Below are positions 55,796 through 64,000 of a stretch of 64,000 bases of DNA, one piece after another. A program made the position numbers and the translations under genes. Every line of letters begins with the position of its first letter. Positions within the stretch are counted from its first letter, which is position 1. The notes under the pieces are model-generated. The model saw only the letters and a list, made by a program, of their open reading frames with translations, was not told the origin of the DNA and did not search any database. The DNA lies in NCBI RefSeq assembly GCF_900128895.1, contig NZ_FSQW01000001.1:186001-250000 (forward strand), written 5' to 3'. The stretch is from Parasphingorhabdus marina DSM 22363 (GTDB taxonomy: Bacteria > Pseudomonadota > Alphaproteobacteria > Sphingomonadales > Sphingomonadaceae).

Positions 55796-56524
55796 ATGAC
55801 AAAAATCGGAATTATCGGCAGCGAGGGTCGCATGGGCCACGCCCTGGTGGCAGCTATCGCGGAAGCCGGACTCGCCCATGCCGGCGGCGCCGACCAGGGA
55901 GATGATGTCGGCGCGCTGGCCCGTGCCAGCGATGTGCTGGTCGACTTTTCCTCGCCCGCTGCGCTCGACGCCAATCTCGCCGCCTGTATCGCAGCCGGCA
56001 AGCCCACCGTCATCGGCACGACCGGGCTGGAGGATGCGCATCATGCGGCGATTGACCAAGCGGCGGGGAAAATCGCCATACTCCAGACCGGCAACACTTC
56101 GCTGGGTGTCAACATGCTGGCTGCGCTGGTCGAGCAGGCCGCCGCGAAGCTGGGCGATGACTGGGACATCGAAATTGTCGAGATGCATCACCGGCACAAG
56201 GTCGACGCGCCTTCGGGCACGGCGAAACTGCTCGGCGAAGCGGCCGCGACCGGGCGCGGTATTGATCTCGCCAACAGCAGCGAATCCGGACGCGACGGCA
56301 TTACCGGTGCCCGCCAAAAGGGCGCGATCGGCTTCGCCGCCCTGCGTGGCGGCTCGGTGGCCGGAGACCATAGCGTGATCCTCGCCACAGACGAAGAGCG
56401 TCTCGAGCTCACCCACCGCGCCGAAAACCGCATGATCTTCGCCCGCGGCGCGGTAAAGGCGGCGGAGTGGCTGGCGGGGCAAGGGGCCGGGCGGTATCGG
56501 ATGGGCGCGGTTTTGGGGCTCTAG
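55796..56524 (+). CDS. dapB: 4-hydroxy-tetrahydrodipicolinate reductase
   Basis: 242 residues from ATG 55796. NAD(P)-binding KIGIIGSEGRMGHAL, GTTGLEDAH and the family signature EIVEMHHRHKVDAPSGTA are intact. Reduces the product of DapA in lysine/diaminopimelate synthesis, as does LysA at 40025 in the same pathway. The REP pair lies just before the gene. Confidence 0.96.
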   Translation: MTKIGIIGSEGRMGHALVAAIAEAGLAHAGGADQGDDVGALARASDVLVDFSSPAALDANLAACIAAGKPTVIGTTGLEDAHHAAIDQAAGKIAILQTGNTSLGVNMLAALVEQAAAKLGDDWDIEIVEMHHRHKVDAPSGTAKLLGEAAATGRGIDLANSSESGRDGITGARQKGAIGFAALRGGSVAGDHSVILATDEERLELTHRAENRMIFARGAVKAAEWLAGQGAGRYRMGAVLGL

Positions 56525-56527
56525 GCG

Positions 56528-56935
56528 CTAGGCCCTGCCCTCGACAGGAACCAGTTTCAAATAGCGACCAAGCAGCCTTTGGGCATCAAATTCAGGATAT
56601 CCGTCGTTTCCTTCGAGCATGGGTTCTTGGGCTGCGCATTGAACAAGCTCCCATTTTATCATCGAACTGCCATCTTCAAGGTCGATTGAAAGACCCAGAT
56701 TTTTGGCATCCAAAATGAATTTTGATAATGCGCGAATTCGAAAATCAATTGAAATACCCAGCCTTCCCAGATCTTCTGCAGTTTCTACTGAACGGGTTTC
56801 TTTGATGATGCACAGAAGCTGTTCTGTGATATCGGCACGCGCAGCTGAATGAAGTTTGGCATGTGACTGCATTACATCTGCCATCAGTTCGGGAGGCACG
56901 ATTTGAGTGTTAATCTCTTCAAGTAACCGGGTCAC
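56528..56935 (-). CDS. Unknown protein coupled to hicAB
   Basis: 135 residues with no recognised domain; mostly helical and with an acidic N-terminal half (EINTQIVPPELMADVMQSHA) and IDFRIRALSKFILDAKNLGL in the middle. Its ATG overlaps the hicB stop by four bases (ATGA), so it is translated with the antitoxin and belongs to the same operon. It could be a third component or an accessory regulator of the toxin-antitoxin pair; I know no such family. Confidence 0.72.
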   Translation of the reverse strand: MTRLLEEINTQIVPPELMADVMQSHAKLHSAARADITEQLLCIIKETRSVETAEDLGRLGISIDFRIRALSKFILDAKNLGLSIDLEDGSSMIKWELVQCAAQEPMLEGNDGYPEFDAQRLLGRYLKLVPVEGRA

Positions 56936-57321
56936 ACCCGTTTCTCCCGCAATGCCGTTCGCGCGGCATCGGCGAGAAAACCCGACCTGTTTGTCGCCAC
57001 CTTGTCGATGGCCGCGACTAGTCCCTCATCCAGGGTCACATTGACCCTCATCGATTTTCCGGGACGTTCGGCTCGGACCAAAATCCGTGCCACTTCTTCA
57101 ACTTCTGGATCGTGCGCGAGCGAATCAAAGGGAGACGGCGCTGCCAGTTCATCGCCAAATTCAGCCGATGCGATCAAGTGGCCAGCAAGAGCTTCCTCGG
57201 CATTTTCCGCGGCCTCCTGTTCGGTTTTGCCATGTGAAACACAGCCCGGCAGATCGGGAAAGAACACGCCATAGCCGTCTTGCGCTTTTTCAATAATCGC
57301 TGGATAATAAACCGTCGCCAC
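56932..57321 (-). CDS. hicB: HicB-family antitoxin with ribbon-helix-helix domain
   Basis: 129 residues from a GTG at 57321 (GGAG six bases upstream); a TTG at 57333 would add four. HicB fold: YYPAIIEKAQDGYGVFFPDLPGCVSHG, then a C-terminal ribbon-helix-helix (MRVNVTLDEGLVAAIDKVA) that would bind the operator upstream of hicA. It neutralises HicA. Located directly after hicA. Confidence 0.93.
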   Translation of the reverse strand: MATVYYPAIIEKAQDGYGVFFPDLPGCVSHGKTEQEAAENAEEALAGHLIASAEFGDELAAPSPFDSLAHDPEVEEVARILVRAERPGKSMRVNVTLDEGLVAAIDKVATNRSGFLADAARTALREKRV

Positions 57322-57333
57322 CAATTTCTCCAA

Positions 57334-57522
57334 TTATCTCAATTTCAATCTGCTCTGGCGCTCAATGCTCTTCAATGTACCAATGGGCAGATCGGCTTTG
57401 GGATGCGGAACCGTCACAATGCCTGGTCTGTCAGGATGCCGAAGATGTTTATGGCTCCCACTTTGCCGGACTTCTTTCCAACCGGCGCGTTTCAGCCTTT
57501 TCAAAACCTCTTTGCTCCGCAT
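57334..57522 (-). CDS. hicA: HicA-family toxin
   Basis: 62 residues from ATG 57522. The dsRBD-like HicA motif is complete: [20 protein letters not shown] with the catalytic His (SGSHK), then [20 protein letters not shown]. HicA is an mRNA-cleaving endoribonuclease. First gene of hicA-hicB-unknown. The longer frame to 57867 is not coding. Confidence 0.94.
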   Translation of the reverse strand: MRSKEVLKRLKRAGWKEVRQSGSHKHLRHPDRPGIVTVPHPKADLPIGTLKSIERQSRLKLR

Positions 57523-57545
57523 CACACCCCTGATTCTCGATGTAA

Positions 57546-57561
57546 TGTGTATTAATACACA
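57546..57561. promoter_or_regulatory. Palindromic operator of the hic operon
   Basis: TGTGTATTAATACACA is a perfect 16-base palindrome 24 bases upstream of the hicA ATG. It overlaps the predicted -10 box, as expected for a site bound by the RHH domain of HicB. Confidence 0.75.
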
Positions 57562-57579
57562 CTTTATGGAGAAATGCAA
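57552..57579 (-). promoter_or_regulatory. Promoter of the hic operon
   Basis: On the minus strand TTGCAT (57579-57574) and TATTAA (57557-57552) are separated by 16 bases, a reasonable sigma-70-type promoter. The -10 lies in the palindrome. Confidence 0.6.
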
Positions 57580-57642
57580 TCTACAACCCGTTAATCCTTC
57601 CGGGCTTGTAAACCGCAACTCCCTGTGCTGGACATAAATCCC

Positions 57643-58281
57643 ATGAAAAAAGCCGATATCTTCGAATTTTACTCGCGGCTGGCGGCGGACAATCCGTCGC
57701 CGGAAACCGAGCTCAATTACGGCAATGTCTATCAGCTGGTCGTCGCCGTCGCGCTGTCGGCGCAGTCGACGGACATCGGCGTCAACAAGGCGACAAAAGC
57801 GCTGTTTGCTGATGTGAAGACACCACAACAGATGGTCGACCTGGGGCTCGACGGGCTCAAGGAGCATATCAAGACGATCGGGCTGTACAACAACAAGGCC
57901 AAAAACGTCATCGCCCTGTCAGAGTTGCTGATCGCCAATTATGGCGGAGAGGTGCCCGCCGACCGGGATGAACTGACGAAGCTCCCCGGTGTCGGCCGCA
58001 AAACCGCCAATGTCGTGATGAACTGTGCCTTCGGGGCCGAAACCTTCGCCGTCGATACGCATATCTTCCGGGTCGGCAACCGCACCGGGCTGGCGCCGGG
58101 CAAGACCCCGCTGGCGGTGGAAAAGAAGCTCGACAAGCAAACCCCGGCCCCGTTTCGGGTCCATGCGCATCACTGGCTGATCCTGCATGGCCGCTATATC
58201 TGCAAGGCGCGCAAGCCCGAATGCTGGCGCTGCCCGGTTGCGGATCTGTGCCGGTTCAAGAAGAAGACGCCAGCGCCCTGA
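57643..58281 (+). CDS. nth: Endonuclease III
   Basis: 212 residues from ATG 57643. HhH motif [14 protein letters not shown] with catalytic Lys, catalytic Asp in [10 protein letters not shown], and the 4Fe-4S cluster [17 protein letters not shown] (C-x6-C-x2-C-x5-C). Glycosylase/lyase for oxidised pyrimidines. Divergent from the hic operon. Confidence 0.97.
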   Translation: MKKADIFEFYSRLAADNPSPETELNYGNVYQLVVAVALSAQSTDIGVNKATKALFADVKTPQQMVDLGLDGLKEHIKTIGLYNNKAKNVIALSELLIANYGGEVPADRDELTKLPGVGRKTANVVMNCAFGAETFAVDTHIFRVGNRTGLAPGKTPLAVEKKLDKQTPAPFRVHAHHWLILHGRYICKARKPECWRCPVADLCRFKKKTPAP

Positions 58282-58384
58282 AGCGCTCGCAGCCTGTCGC
58301 GGATTTCATTCATCCTGCCGACAGCGCGGGTCTGGTAAACGCCGAAAGGATGGAGAACCAAGGTTGAGGTCAAGGAGATTGTCC

Positions 58385-58792
58385 ATGCGTATGTTAACCC
58401 CCCTTCTCATCGGATCGCTGGTCGCGGCTGGCGGCGTGGCTTATGCCGGGAAGTCGTCATCGAAGGATGACAAATATGTCATTACGGAAATTGGCGAGCC
58501 GGAAAACTGCATCCGTCGTTCGCAGATCCGCTCTACCGATGTGATCAGCGACAGCATTATCGATTTCAAGATGCGCGGCGGCGATATCTATCGCAACACC
58601 CTGCCCAACCGGTGCAGCGGTCTCGCATTTGAGGAAGCCTTTTCCTACCGGACATCGGTCAACCAGCTGTGCAGCGTCGACATCATCCGCGTGATCGACA
58701 ATAGCGGCGGCGGCATCCGCGAACGCAACGCCTGCGGCCTCGGCAAATTCCAGAAGATCGAGAAAACCAAAAAGGCGGACACCGAAGGCTGA
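58385..58792 (+). CDS. Conserved exported protein, function unknown
   Basis: 135 residues from ATG 58385. Signal peptide (TPLLIGSLVAAGGVAYA), then a small domain with four Cys (ENCIRR, NRCSGL, QLCSVD, NACGLG) that likely form two disulfides, and a Lys-rich end. I recall similar short periplasmic proteins in sphingomonads without a function. Confidence 0.8.
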   Translation: MRMLTPLLIGSLVAAGGVAYAGKSSSKDDKYVITEIGEPENCIRRSQIRSTDVISDSIIDFKMRGGDIYRNTLPNRCSGLAFEEAFSYRTSVNQLCSVDIIRVIDNSGGGIRERNACGLGKFQKIEKTKKADTEG

Positions 58793-58913
58793 CCGGCAAC
58801 CGTCCCAGGCGACCGGCCAGCACACGGAAAAGCCGAACCGGTGAAAATATGGGCTGGCAAAGCCCGATTTCGGCTGCTAAGCGCTGTCGCCTGATCGCGA
58901 TAACCGGTCACTG

Positions 58914-58990
<77 letters not shown>

Positions 58991-59237
58991 GGTTTCCTGA
59001 AAGACTTGGCCTGCAATCCCAGGCGGCATTTTTGCAGCCGATCAGCACCAGCTCGAATTTCTGTAGCAGTTTGAAAATGGTTTTAAGATTCCGAGATGGC
59101 CCAAACGGCTTCTTTTTACTCGAGTATCAAGAAATCTGCCTCAACTCTCCCGGAATCTTCCGACCGGGCTTTTCCCACTAACCCGAACTTCCATCTTTCC
59201 ACTATCGAAGTTTCCAATACCAAGATATCCGAAGCGA

Positions 59238-60252
59238 ATGGCACGGCGCCCCAAATACATGCGCGAACAAGACCCGGTTCCGATCAAGGTGGAGCGCCAC
59301 ATGCTGGAGATGGGTTTGAACGGTCAAGCGCCTATATCGACTGGTGTTGGGCCAACGGCTTTGAGGGATCGCTAGAGAAGTCCGGTGCTGATCTTATGGA
59401 GGAACGCGAAGCCTATCAGCATATACAGGCCCGCCGCGTCGCCCATTCCAGGTTGCATCGAAACCCGAAAGCATTTTTGAAAGCGGTGTGTTCCGGCGAC
59501 CTTTCTTCCGATGACATTGACCGCCCGATTTTCAAACAGGCTGCCGCCGTGATTGAGGCCAGCAAGGAGGATGCCGGCGCCCGATCTTCGTTACTCGACA
59601 TGTTGCTCCAACTGTCGGGTCATGGTGACTTCGTCTTTCAAACAGTTGCTGACAGGTCCAATACACCGTTCCTGCGCGGCTTGATCAAACTGCACGATCA
59701 CAAGGCCCTGTGGCTGCGACCACTCGAGGAATGGAAGCCGAAAAGCAAAAATCACGACAAGATGTTTGGAGAGCTCACTCATCATCTGTTTGACCAATAT
59801 GGCGATGTTCCCACATTCATGGAAAGCGTGTGGTTGAGGGATGACCGTCCGAGCTGGCGTTTCCGCGACTGGTACGTGCTCTGGGACGCGGCTGCAATCT
59901 GCGCAAGGCGAAGTCTCCTGTCCCGCTGAGCAAGAAAATGGCGCATCATTTTCTGCAAGCTCCCGACAACTATTCCGTCGAGCAAGCCTTGCGGTGGGGA
60001 CAGATGAAAGCCCTGGGATGTGCGGATGCTGCCATCAACGCCATAGCGGCATCACGGCTGGGACGTTCGCTCCTTAACGAGGATTCCTGGTTCACTGTCC
60101 TTCGGTTCATTGCCGACAACCCAAAGCATCCGTTTCGTTCAAGAAGCTATTGGCCGGTGAATGACTGGTCTCCCGGTGCCCGTTCTATGGCGAAAGCGGT
60201 CTTCTGGTACTGTTGCGGTTTGCGCTTGATGACCCTCGATGATTTCCGCTAG
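59238..60252 (+). pseudogene. Conserved hypothetical gene broken by two frameshifts
   Basis: Three frames must be joined. Frame one (59238 to about 59330): ARRPKYMREQDPVPIKVERH and HMLEMGLNGQA. Frame two (59330 to about 59880): AYIDWCWANGFEGSLEKS, KAFLKAVCSGDLSSDDIDRP, FRDWYVL. Frame three (about 59884 to 60252): GRGCNLRKAKSPVPLSKKMA, HHFLQAPDNYSVEQALRWGQ and LMTLDDFR. Together they make a protein of about 338 residues resembling an uncharacterised family with the 'PVPLTKxMAHHFLQAPxxY' block. Each junction needs one extra base. Real decay or sequencing errors cannot be separated here. Confidence 0.75.
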
Positions 60253-60396
60253 CCTGCAAGCTTCATTCAGCTTTTGCGGAGACTAGTCTACTCTGCTTTG
60301 TCTGAGGCCTACAACTGTAAAGAATCAATCATTGCGCACACTGTTCCCCACCAGTGCAATCGGAGCAATGACGCAGGCAGCTAGCGAGTACTTGAA

Positions 60397-62037
60397 ATGA
60401 GTCGAAAAAAGATTGCAGTTTTTGGGTTGTTGTTTTTTGTGCTGGCCGGCGGAGTCTTGTGGTTTGCCGGGACCAGGCAGGGAGATTCTGCGTCCCGACC
60501 GACGGTTGCGATCGGTGCGACCAGCGAGGAGTTGGGCGCTGCGGTTTTTGTCGGCGAATCCTTTGGCGGAGTGTCAATGGATGCCCTCGATAGCAATGCT
60601 CTGCCGTGGAAGCTGGCCGCCGCTGCCCTGGTTCTGGAAGAAATGCGTCGCGATCCATCCGCCACGATGTCGCAGGCCAGCCTGTCCAAAATTTTGAAGC
60701 GATTTGGTTTTCTTTACCCGAACAAAATCGAAAACTTACCCAATGGGCTGAAGCGTCCTGAAAGCACAATGCCGCTTGGCATGACCTTTGGGGAAATTGC
60801 CCCGATTGGCGGGACGAAAGTCATGGTTTCCAATCTTGGTTGTGCGGCCTGCCATGCCGGTGTTACCTATTCTTCTGACGGGACGCCGCAAACTGAACAA
60901 GCTGTATTGGGGATGCCCAACAGTTCTCTGAATCTGGAGGCCTATACGCAAGCCGTCTTTGTCGCAACGCGGCAGCATCTGTCATCCGAAAGGCTGATGG
61001 AAGCCGTCACTACCTTGTTTCCGGAGACGGATTGGCGTGAACGACAAAGCTTGCGCTGGCTGGTTATGCCATTGGCGCGACAGAGATTGGCTGAACTGGA
61101 AGGAAAAGACCGCCCGCTGCCTTTTCCCAACGGCGTTCCGGGTAGCACAAATGGAGTCGCCGCGCTCAAGGCGGCACTGGGCGTGCCGCTTGTCGGCGGC
61201 GGGCCTGATGACAGGGGTTTTGTGTCCATCCCCGATCTCAGCTATCGCACATGGAGGACCAGCTTGCTGGTCGACGGGGCTTATGCGGTGCCCGAGAAAC
61301 CGCGCCAAACTCGGATTGGAGCTGCGAATATTGGCGAAGCCCATTTGCGTTCGCTGGCTGAGATTACCACCTTCTTCACCGTACCCAGCATGGGGGTGCA
61401 TCCCGATGTCGCAAAAACAGCGATTGATGATGGCGTTGATGTGATGACTTTTTTGCACAGCTACCGCCCCCAGGCCTTTCCGGGACCAATAGACAAGAAC
61501 GCCGCCAGGGAAGGCGCGATTGTCTACAAGCAGCATTGTGCAGCATGTCATGGTGACTACGCAGAATCTCCGTCCCATCCCATACTCAGCAGCTTTCCCA
61601 ACTGGATTGGTGATGTGGGTACTGACAAGCTGCGCAGTGATGTGTTTGGTCGGGAGCTTTCCGAAGCGATCCAGGACACCAGCTATGATGGGTTGATATC
61701 GGTGGCAACCGGGCAAGGTTATGTGGCTCCGCCATTGTCGGGAATTTGGGCTTCCGCGCCTTATTTGCACAATGGATCAGTAACAAGCCTGTGGGCGCTA
61801 CTAACGCCGGAGCAGCGCCAAAAACGCTTTCAGGTTGGCGGTCATGCTCTTGATTTCGATTTGGTTGGCTTGCGCCTTAACCGGACAGGTCGCTATCCGG
61901 CCGGATATACGCCGTTCGCGCAGCCAGTCTGGATCGAGACTGACGAACCGGGCAATGGAAATCGTGGACACAACTATGGCAAAGAGCTGAATGATCAGGA
62001 AAAGCGTGATCTGATCGAGTTTCTGAAACAGCTTTAG
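60397..62037 (+). CDS. Diheme cytochrome c protein, RoxA/peroxidase-like
   Basis: 546 residues: N-terminal membrane anchor or signal (KIAVFGLLFFVLAGGVLWFA), then two heme c motifs, CAACH at residues 149-153 (GCAACHAG) and CAACH at 381-385 (HCAACHGD). SMGVHPD and APYLHNGSVTSLWALLTPEQ are as in RoxA-like rubber oxygenases and diheme peroxidase relatives. Periplasmic redox enzyme; substrate not known, and at 546 residues shorter than RoxA itself. It overlaps the convergent nitroreductase stop by four bases. Confidence 0.85.
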   Translation: MSRKKIAVFGLLFFVLAGGVLWFAGTRQGDSASRPTVAIGATSEELGAAVFVGESFGGVSMDALDSNALPWKLAAAALVLEEMRRDPSATMSQASLSKILKRFGFLYPNKIENLPNGLKRPESTMPLGMTFGEIAPIGGTKVMVSNLGCAACHAGVTYSSDGTPQTEQAVLGMPNSSLNLEAYTQAVFVATRQHLSSERLMEAVTTLFPETDWRERQSLRWLVMPLARQRLAELEGKDRPLPFPNGVPGSTNGVAALKAALGVPLVGGGPDDRGFVSIPDLSYRTWRTSLLVDGAYAVPEKPRQTRIGAANIGEAHLRSLAEITTFFTVPSMGVHPDVAKTAIDDGVDVMTFLHSYRPQAFPGPIDKNAAREGAIVYKQHCAACHGDYAESPSHPILSSFPNWIGDVGTDKLRSDVFGRELSEAIQDTSYDGLISVATGQGYVAPPLSGIWASAPYLHNGSVTSLWALLTPEQRQKRFQVGGHALDFDLVGLRLNRTGRYPAGYTPFAQPVWIETDEPGNGNRGHNYGKELNDQEKRDLIEFLKQL

Positions 62038-63011
62038 ACCAGAACGTCTTCCAACGGCAGGCGCGCCCTGACCGGCGTTGGTTCCTCGCCACGTCTGCCA
62101 ATACGAAACGAACTGACCAGTCGCCGACTTTCGGCGATGCCATAGTCCCGCATGATCGCCCTGGAAGCCTCCAGATCATCGGCAAGTGCTGCCAGAACCG
62201 TGGCACCAAAGCCTGCCGCTTCGATACTGAGCCAAAGGCGATAAAACTGGATTCCACTCTCAAATGGGTCTTCGTCCCGTGGCCGGTGGAACAGGATAAC
62301 AGCCGCCGCATTTTTAAATTTGGCTTCTTCCTTCAACAGCGCTGGAGCCAGTCCCAGTCGATGACAAAGTCGAAAGGCTGGCCCTAATATGAGAGCGGCC
62401 CCCAGTTTCTCGATGCCGCCCAGTGCCATGGCATCGGCATTCAAACCATCGCGCGACCAGTCGGGATGACGACGGCTGATCCGCATCCAGCCGAGAAGCT
62501 CGCTCCTGAAATCATCGTCATTCACAAATTTGTAGCTGGAATGATCATATCTTCGGGCCAGGTTTCGCAATTCTTCAGGATCAGAGGCGATGATTGCATC
62601 CGGGGCCGAGAGTTTTTGAGCGGCATATCTGTCATCCTTTGTCGGGGTAACGAATTTGCGTCGCCATGACTGCCGAGCATGCACCAAGGCAGATAGTGGG
62701 TCTGGTTCGTCTTTTTGCTCGAGTTTATATCTGGCTACCACCCGCAACGGATTGGGGACATTCTCAGGTTGGGTCTGATGGGCTTGCACGGTCCAGCCTT
62801 TCGCAGATGCAGCTAGTCTGAAGCCTTCCGCCGCCGCGCCCAGGCTGATACCGGCGTCGTTACAGCCGGGATCACCGATGGCAAGCCGGCGAGATTTGTC
62901 CTCAAAAAGTGTGACGCCATCCGTTTCCAGTCGCCAGCGGGCCGGTTGCACATTGTGGACACTGGGAGCCAGCAACGCTTCTTCGACCAGAGAAATCAGC
63001 AATTCTCTCAT
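62034..63011 (-). CDS. Nitroreductase-like flavoprotein
   Basis: 325 residues. APSVHNVQPARWRL near the start (FMN phosphate/ring contact as in nitroreductase-fold proteins), a central region with RQSWRRKF, and FYRLWLSIEAAGFGATVLA with FRIGRRGEEPTPVRARLPLE at the end. Resembles the Acg-type nitroreductase-like group. Substrate unknown. Start overlaps the stop of the upstream gene by four bases, an operon. Confidence 0.82.
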   Translation of the reverse strand: MRELLISLVEEALLAPSVHNVQPARWRLETDGVTLFEDKSRRLAIGDPGCNDAGISLGAAAEGFRLAASAKGWTVQAHQTQPENVPNPLRVVARYKLEQKDEPDPLSALVHARQSWRRKFVTPTKDDRYAAQKLSAPDAIIASDPEELRNLARRYDHSSYKFVNDDDFRSELLGWMRISRRHPDWSRDGLNADAMALGGIEKLGAALILGPAFRLCHRLGLAPALLKEEAKFKNAAAVILFHRPRDEDPFESGIQFYRLWLSIEAAGFGATVLAALADDLEASRAIMRDYGIAESRRLVSSFRIGRRGEEPTPVRARLPLEDVLV

Positions 63012-64000
63012 TGCGGGATTGACTTCCGAAACAGGTGCAGATTTTGCAGCGGCCGCGCGCCGATTTTTTCCATCTGCCTCAGGCTCGCCGGGTTTTCATC
63101 AGCAATCCATGTAATGCCAAGCTGTTCATATTTCGCCTGGCGCAGGGCAGCTATTGTCCGATTTAGCATCGCGCCCATCAATCCCTGGCCATGGTGATCC
63201 TTGGCGACCGAATAAAAAATGATGACCGCCCGTCGCCGATTCAAGCGGTAGCGAAGAAAATGGATTGGCGTCATCAGACGGAACCGGGAACGGGTGGCGG
63301 TCAAAAACCCGTTCAGATCAGGGATACAGATAACAGTCCCAACAGGTCGATCATCATGCATCAAAATGGAAGATAAACGCGGATCAAGGATCGACATCAT
63401 CTCCCCGGCCTGAAATTGAAACTCTTCCGGGGTAAGCGGAACAAACATGGGATTTTCATCAAATCCGTCGTTCAGCACAATGCGCGCATCTTCAAAACGC
63501 TGCTGAAATTCGGATTTGTCAACCGGTGCAAAATGGTAACCGCGACGTGTCAGATCGTCGAAATCGGCGCGTGGCGGAACGGCGGTATCCAGATCCACTT
63601 CAAATGTCGTCATCGGGAACCAAGCTTCATACCCATGGGCAGTGAGCAGTTCGGGGATATGCCGGGGGTTTGCGATCATATCAGTGTACGCGCGAGCACC
63701 GAAACCGTCAGTCATCACTCCCGCTTGCTGCATTGCAGTAAGATTAAAATTGCCGACAAGCTCGTCACACCCCTGATCACGTGCAAATATTTCCGCAGCG
63801 TTCAGCAATGTTCCCGCTATTTCGGGGTCATTCGCACAGTCAAAAAACCCAAATTGGGCGCGATTTGTCCCATGCCGCGCATTGGACTTTTTATAGACCA
63901 GCGAAATTATTCTGCCCTTTGCCTTGCCGTCGACATGTGCTGTCCAGAAAGCATAGGGATTGTTGTCAAGAAGCAAGGGGTTCTTGCTTTCATCGAGCAT
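63008..64000 (-). CDS. GNAT-type acyltransferase-like protein, 5' partial
   Basis: The frame is open to the window's right edge, so the N-terminus is missing; the visible 330 residues suffice. GFFDCANDPEIAGTLLNAAE and the repeat-like second half with GQGLMGAMLNRTIAALRQAK and WIADENPASLRQMEKIGAR are as in the long GNAT proteins with two acetyltransferase-like halves. Substrate unknown. It lies upstream of and overlaps the nitroreductase-like gene by four bases. Confidence 0.75.
   Translation of the reverse strand: MLDESKNPLLLDNNPYAFWTAHVDGKAKGRIISLVYKKSNARHGTNRAQFGFFDCANDPEIAGTLLNAAEIFARDQGCDELVGNFNLTAMQQAGVMTDGFGARAYTDMIANPRHIPELLTAHGYEAWFPMTTFEVDLDTAVPPRADFDDLTRRGYHFAPVDKSEFQQRFEDARIVLNDGFDENPMFVPLTPEEFQFQAGEMMSILDPRLSSILMHDDRPVGTVICIPDLNGFLTATRSRFRLMTPIHFLRYRLNRRRAVIIFYSVAKDHHGQGLMGAMLNRTIAALRQAKYEQLGITWIADENPASLRQMEKIGARPLQNLHLFRKSIPQ

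Noticed and set aside
57523-57867. Long minus-strand frame upstream of hicA
   Set aside because: It crosses the promoter/operator and the nth start; HicA homologues start at 57522.
59096-59237. Earlier ATG for the broken gene after tRNA-Arg
   Set aside because: The 47 codons before 59238 are in a different frame from the conserved N-terminal block and look non-coding.

Overview
The window is a chromosomal segment of an alphaproteobacterium, most likely a member of the Sphingomonadales (Sphingorhabdus/Parasphingorhabdus/Sphingopyxis type). Supporting signs are the cpdR response regulator, the exosortase-associated glycosylation genes with a PEPxxWA-CTERM target, a SapC-family gene, a DcaP-like outer-membrane protein, several short conserved proteins I know only from sphingomonads, and a copy of the CGTCACCCTGAA... 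extragenic palindrome typical of that order. Gene density is high, most genes are housekeeping, and there is no rRNA operon, CRISPR array, prophage or complete insertion sequence.

Layout. 1-4.8 kb: end of an FAD-linked oxidase, sapC, a hairpin-rich candidate small RNA, an N-formylglutamate amidohydrolase, cpdR, tRNA-Val(GAC) and an AraC-type regulator whose frame runs antisense through the tRNA. 4.9-7.2 kb: fabH-plsX-rpmF. 7.4-11.5 kb: a MAPEG protein, a zincin-like protein, a CpeT-like protein, an MBL hydrolase, and an S24/LexA-like repressor facing two small conserved genes across a region with two perfect palindromes. 11.5-15.5 kb: exosortase-associated glycosyltransferase, a tiny membrane protein and an O-glycosylation ligase. 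15.5-25.1 kb: PilZ protein, ABM-domain protein, thiolase, MscS, TlyA, a lipoprotein, a conspicuous mini-ORF, and an RND efflux pair. 25.4-37.8 kb: an acetate/carboxylate module (cAMP/CBS/DUF294 protein plus exonuclease, DUF4212/sodium symporter pair, CrbS-like sensor kinase, CrbR-like regulator, acs, DcaP-like porin). 38-44.4 kb: PEPxxWA-CTERM protein, then DUF2721-cysG-lysA-lptM-argH on the minus strand facing a TlpA thioredoxin, then a TylF-like methyltransferase. 44.5-54.6 kb: tRNA-Val(TAC), a possible origin/DnaA-box region, dnaA, a DUF4136 lipoprotein, rpsT, mutM, ubiE-ubiB-coaBC-dut, a thiF/moeB-like gene and a second MAPEG gene. 54.6-58.8 kb: a frameshifted GFA gene, sirtuin, REP-like palindromes, dapB, a hicAB toxin-antitoxin operon with an extra third gene and a palindromic operator, nth. 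58.9-64 kb: tRNA-Arg(CCG) followed by a different-looking stretch: a twice-frameshifted conserved gene, a RoxA/peroxidase-like diheme cytochrome, a nitroreductase-like protein and a GNAT-type protein cut by the window edge.

The clearest functional unit is the acetate module: CrbS/CrbR-type control placed between the carboxylate symporter and acetyl-CoA synthetase, with a porin diverging from acs. The most interesting less-described items are the sRNA candidate at 1.9-2.1 kb, the palindromic repressor locus at 10.9 kb, the mini-ORF with a near-perfect anti-anti-Shine-Dalgarno stretch at 20.7 kb, the three-gene hic operon, and three single-base-type frameshifts in the last 10 kb.
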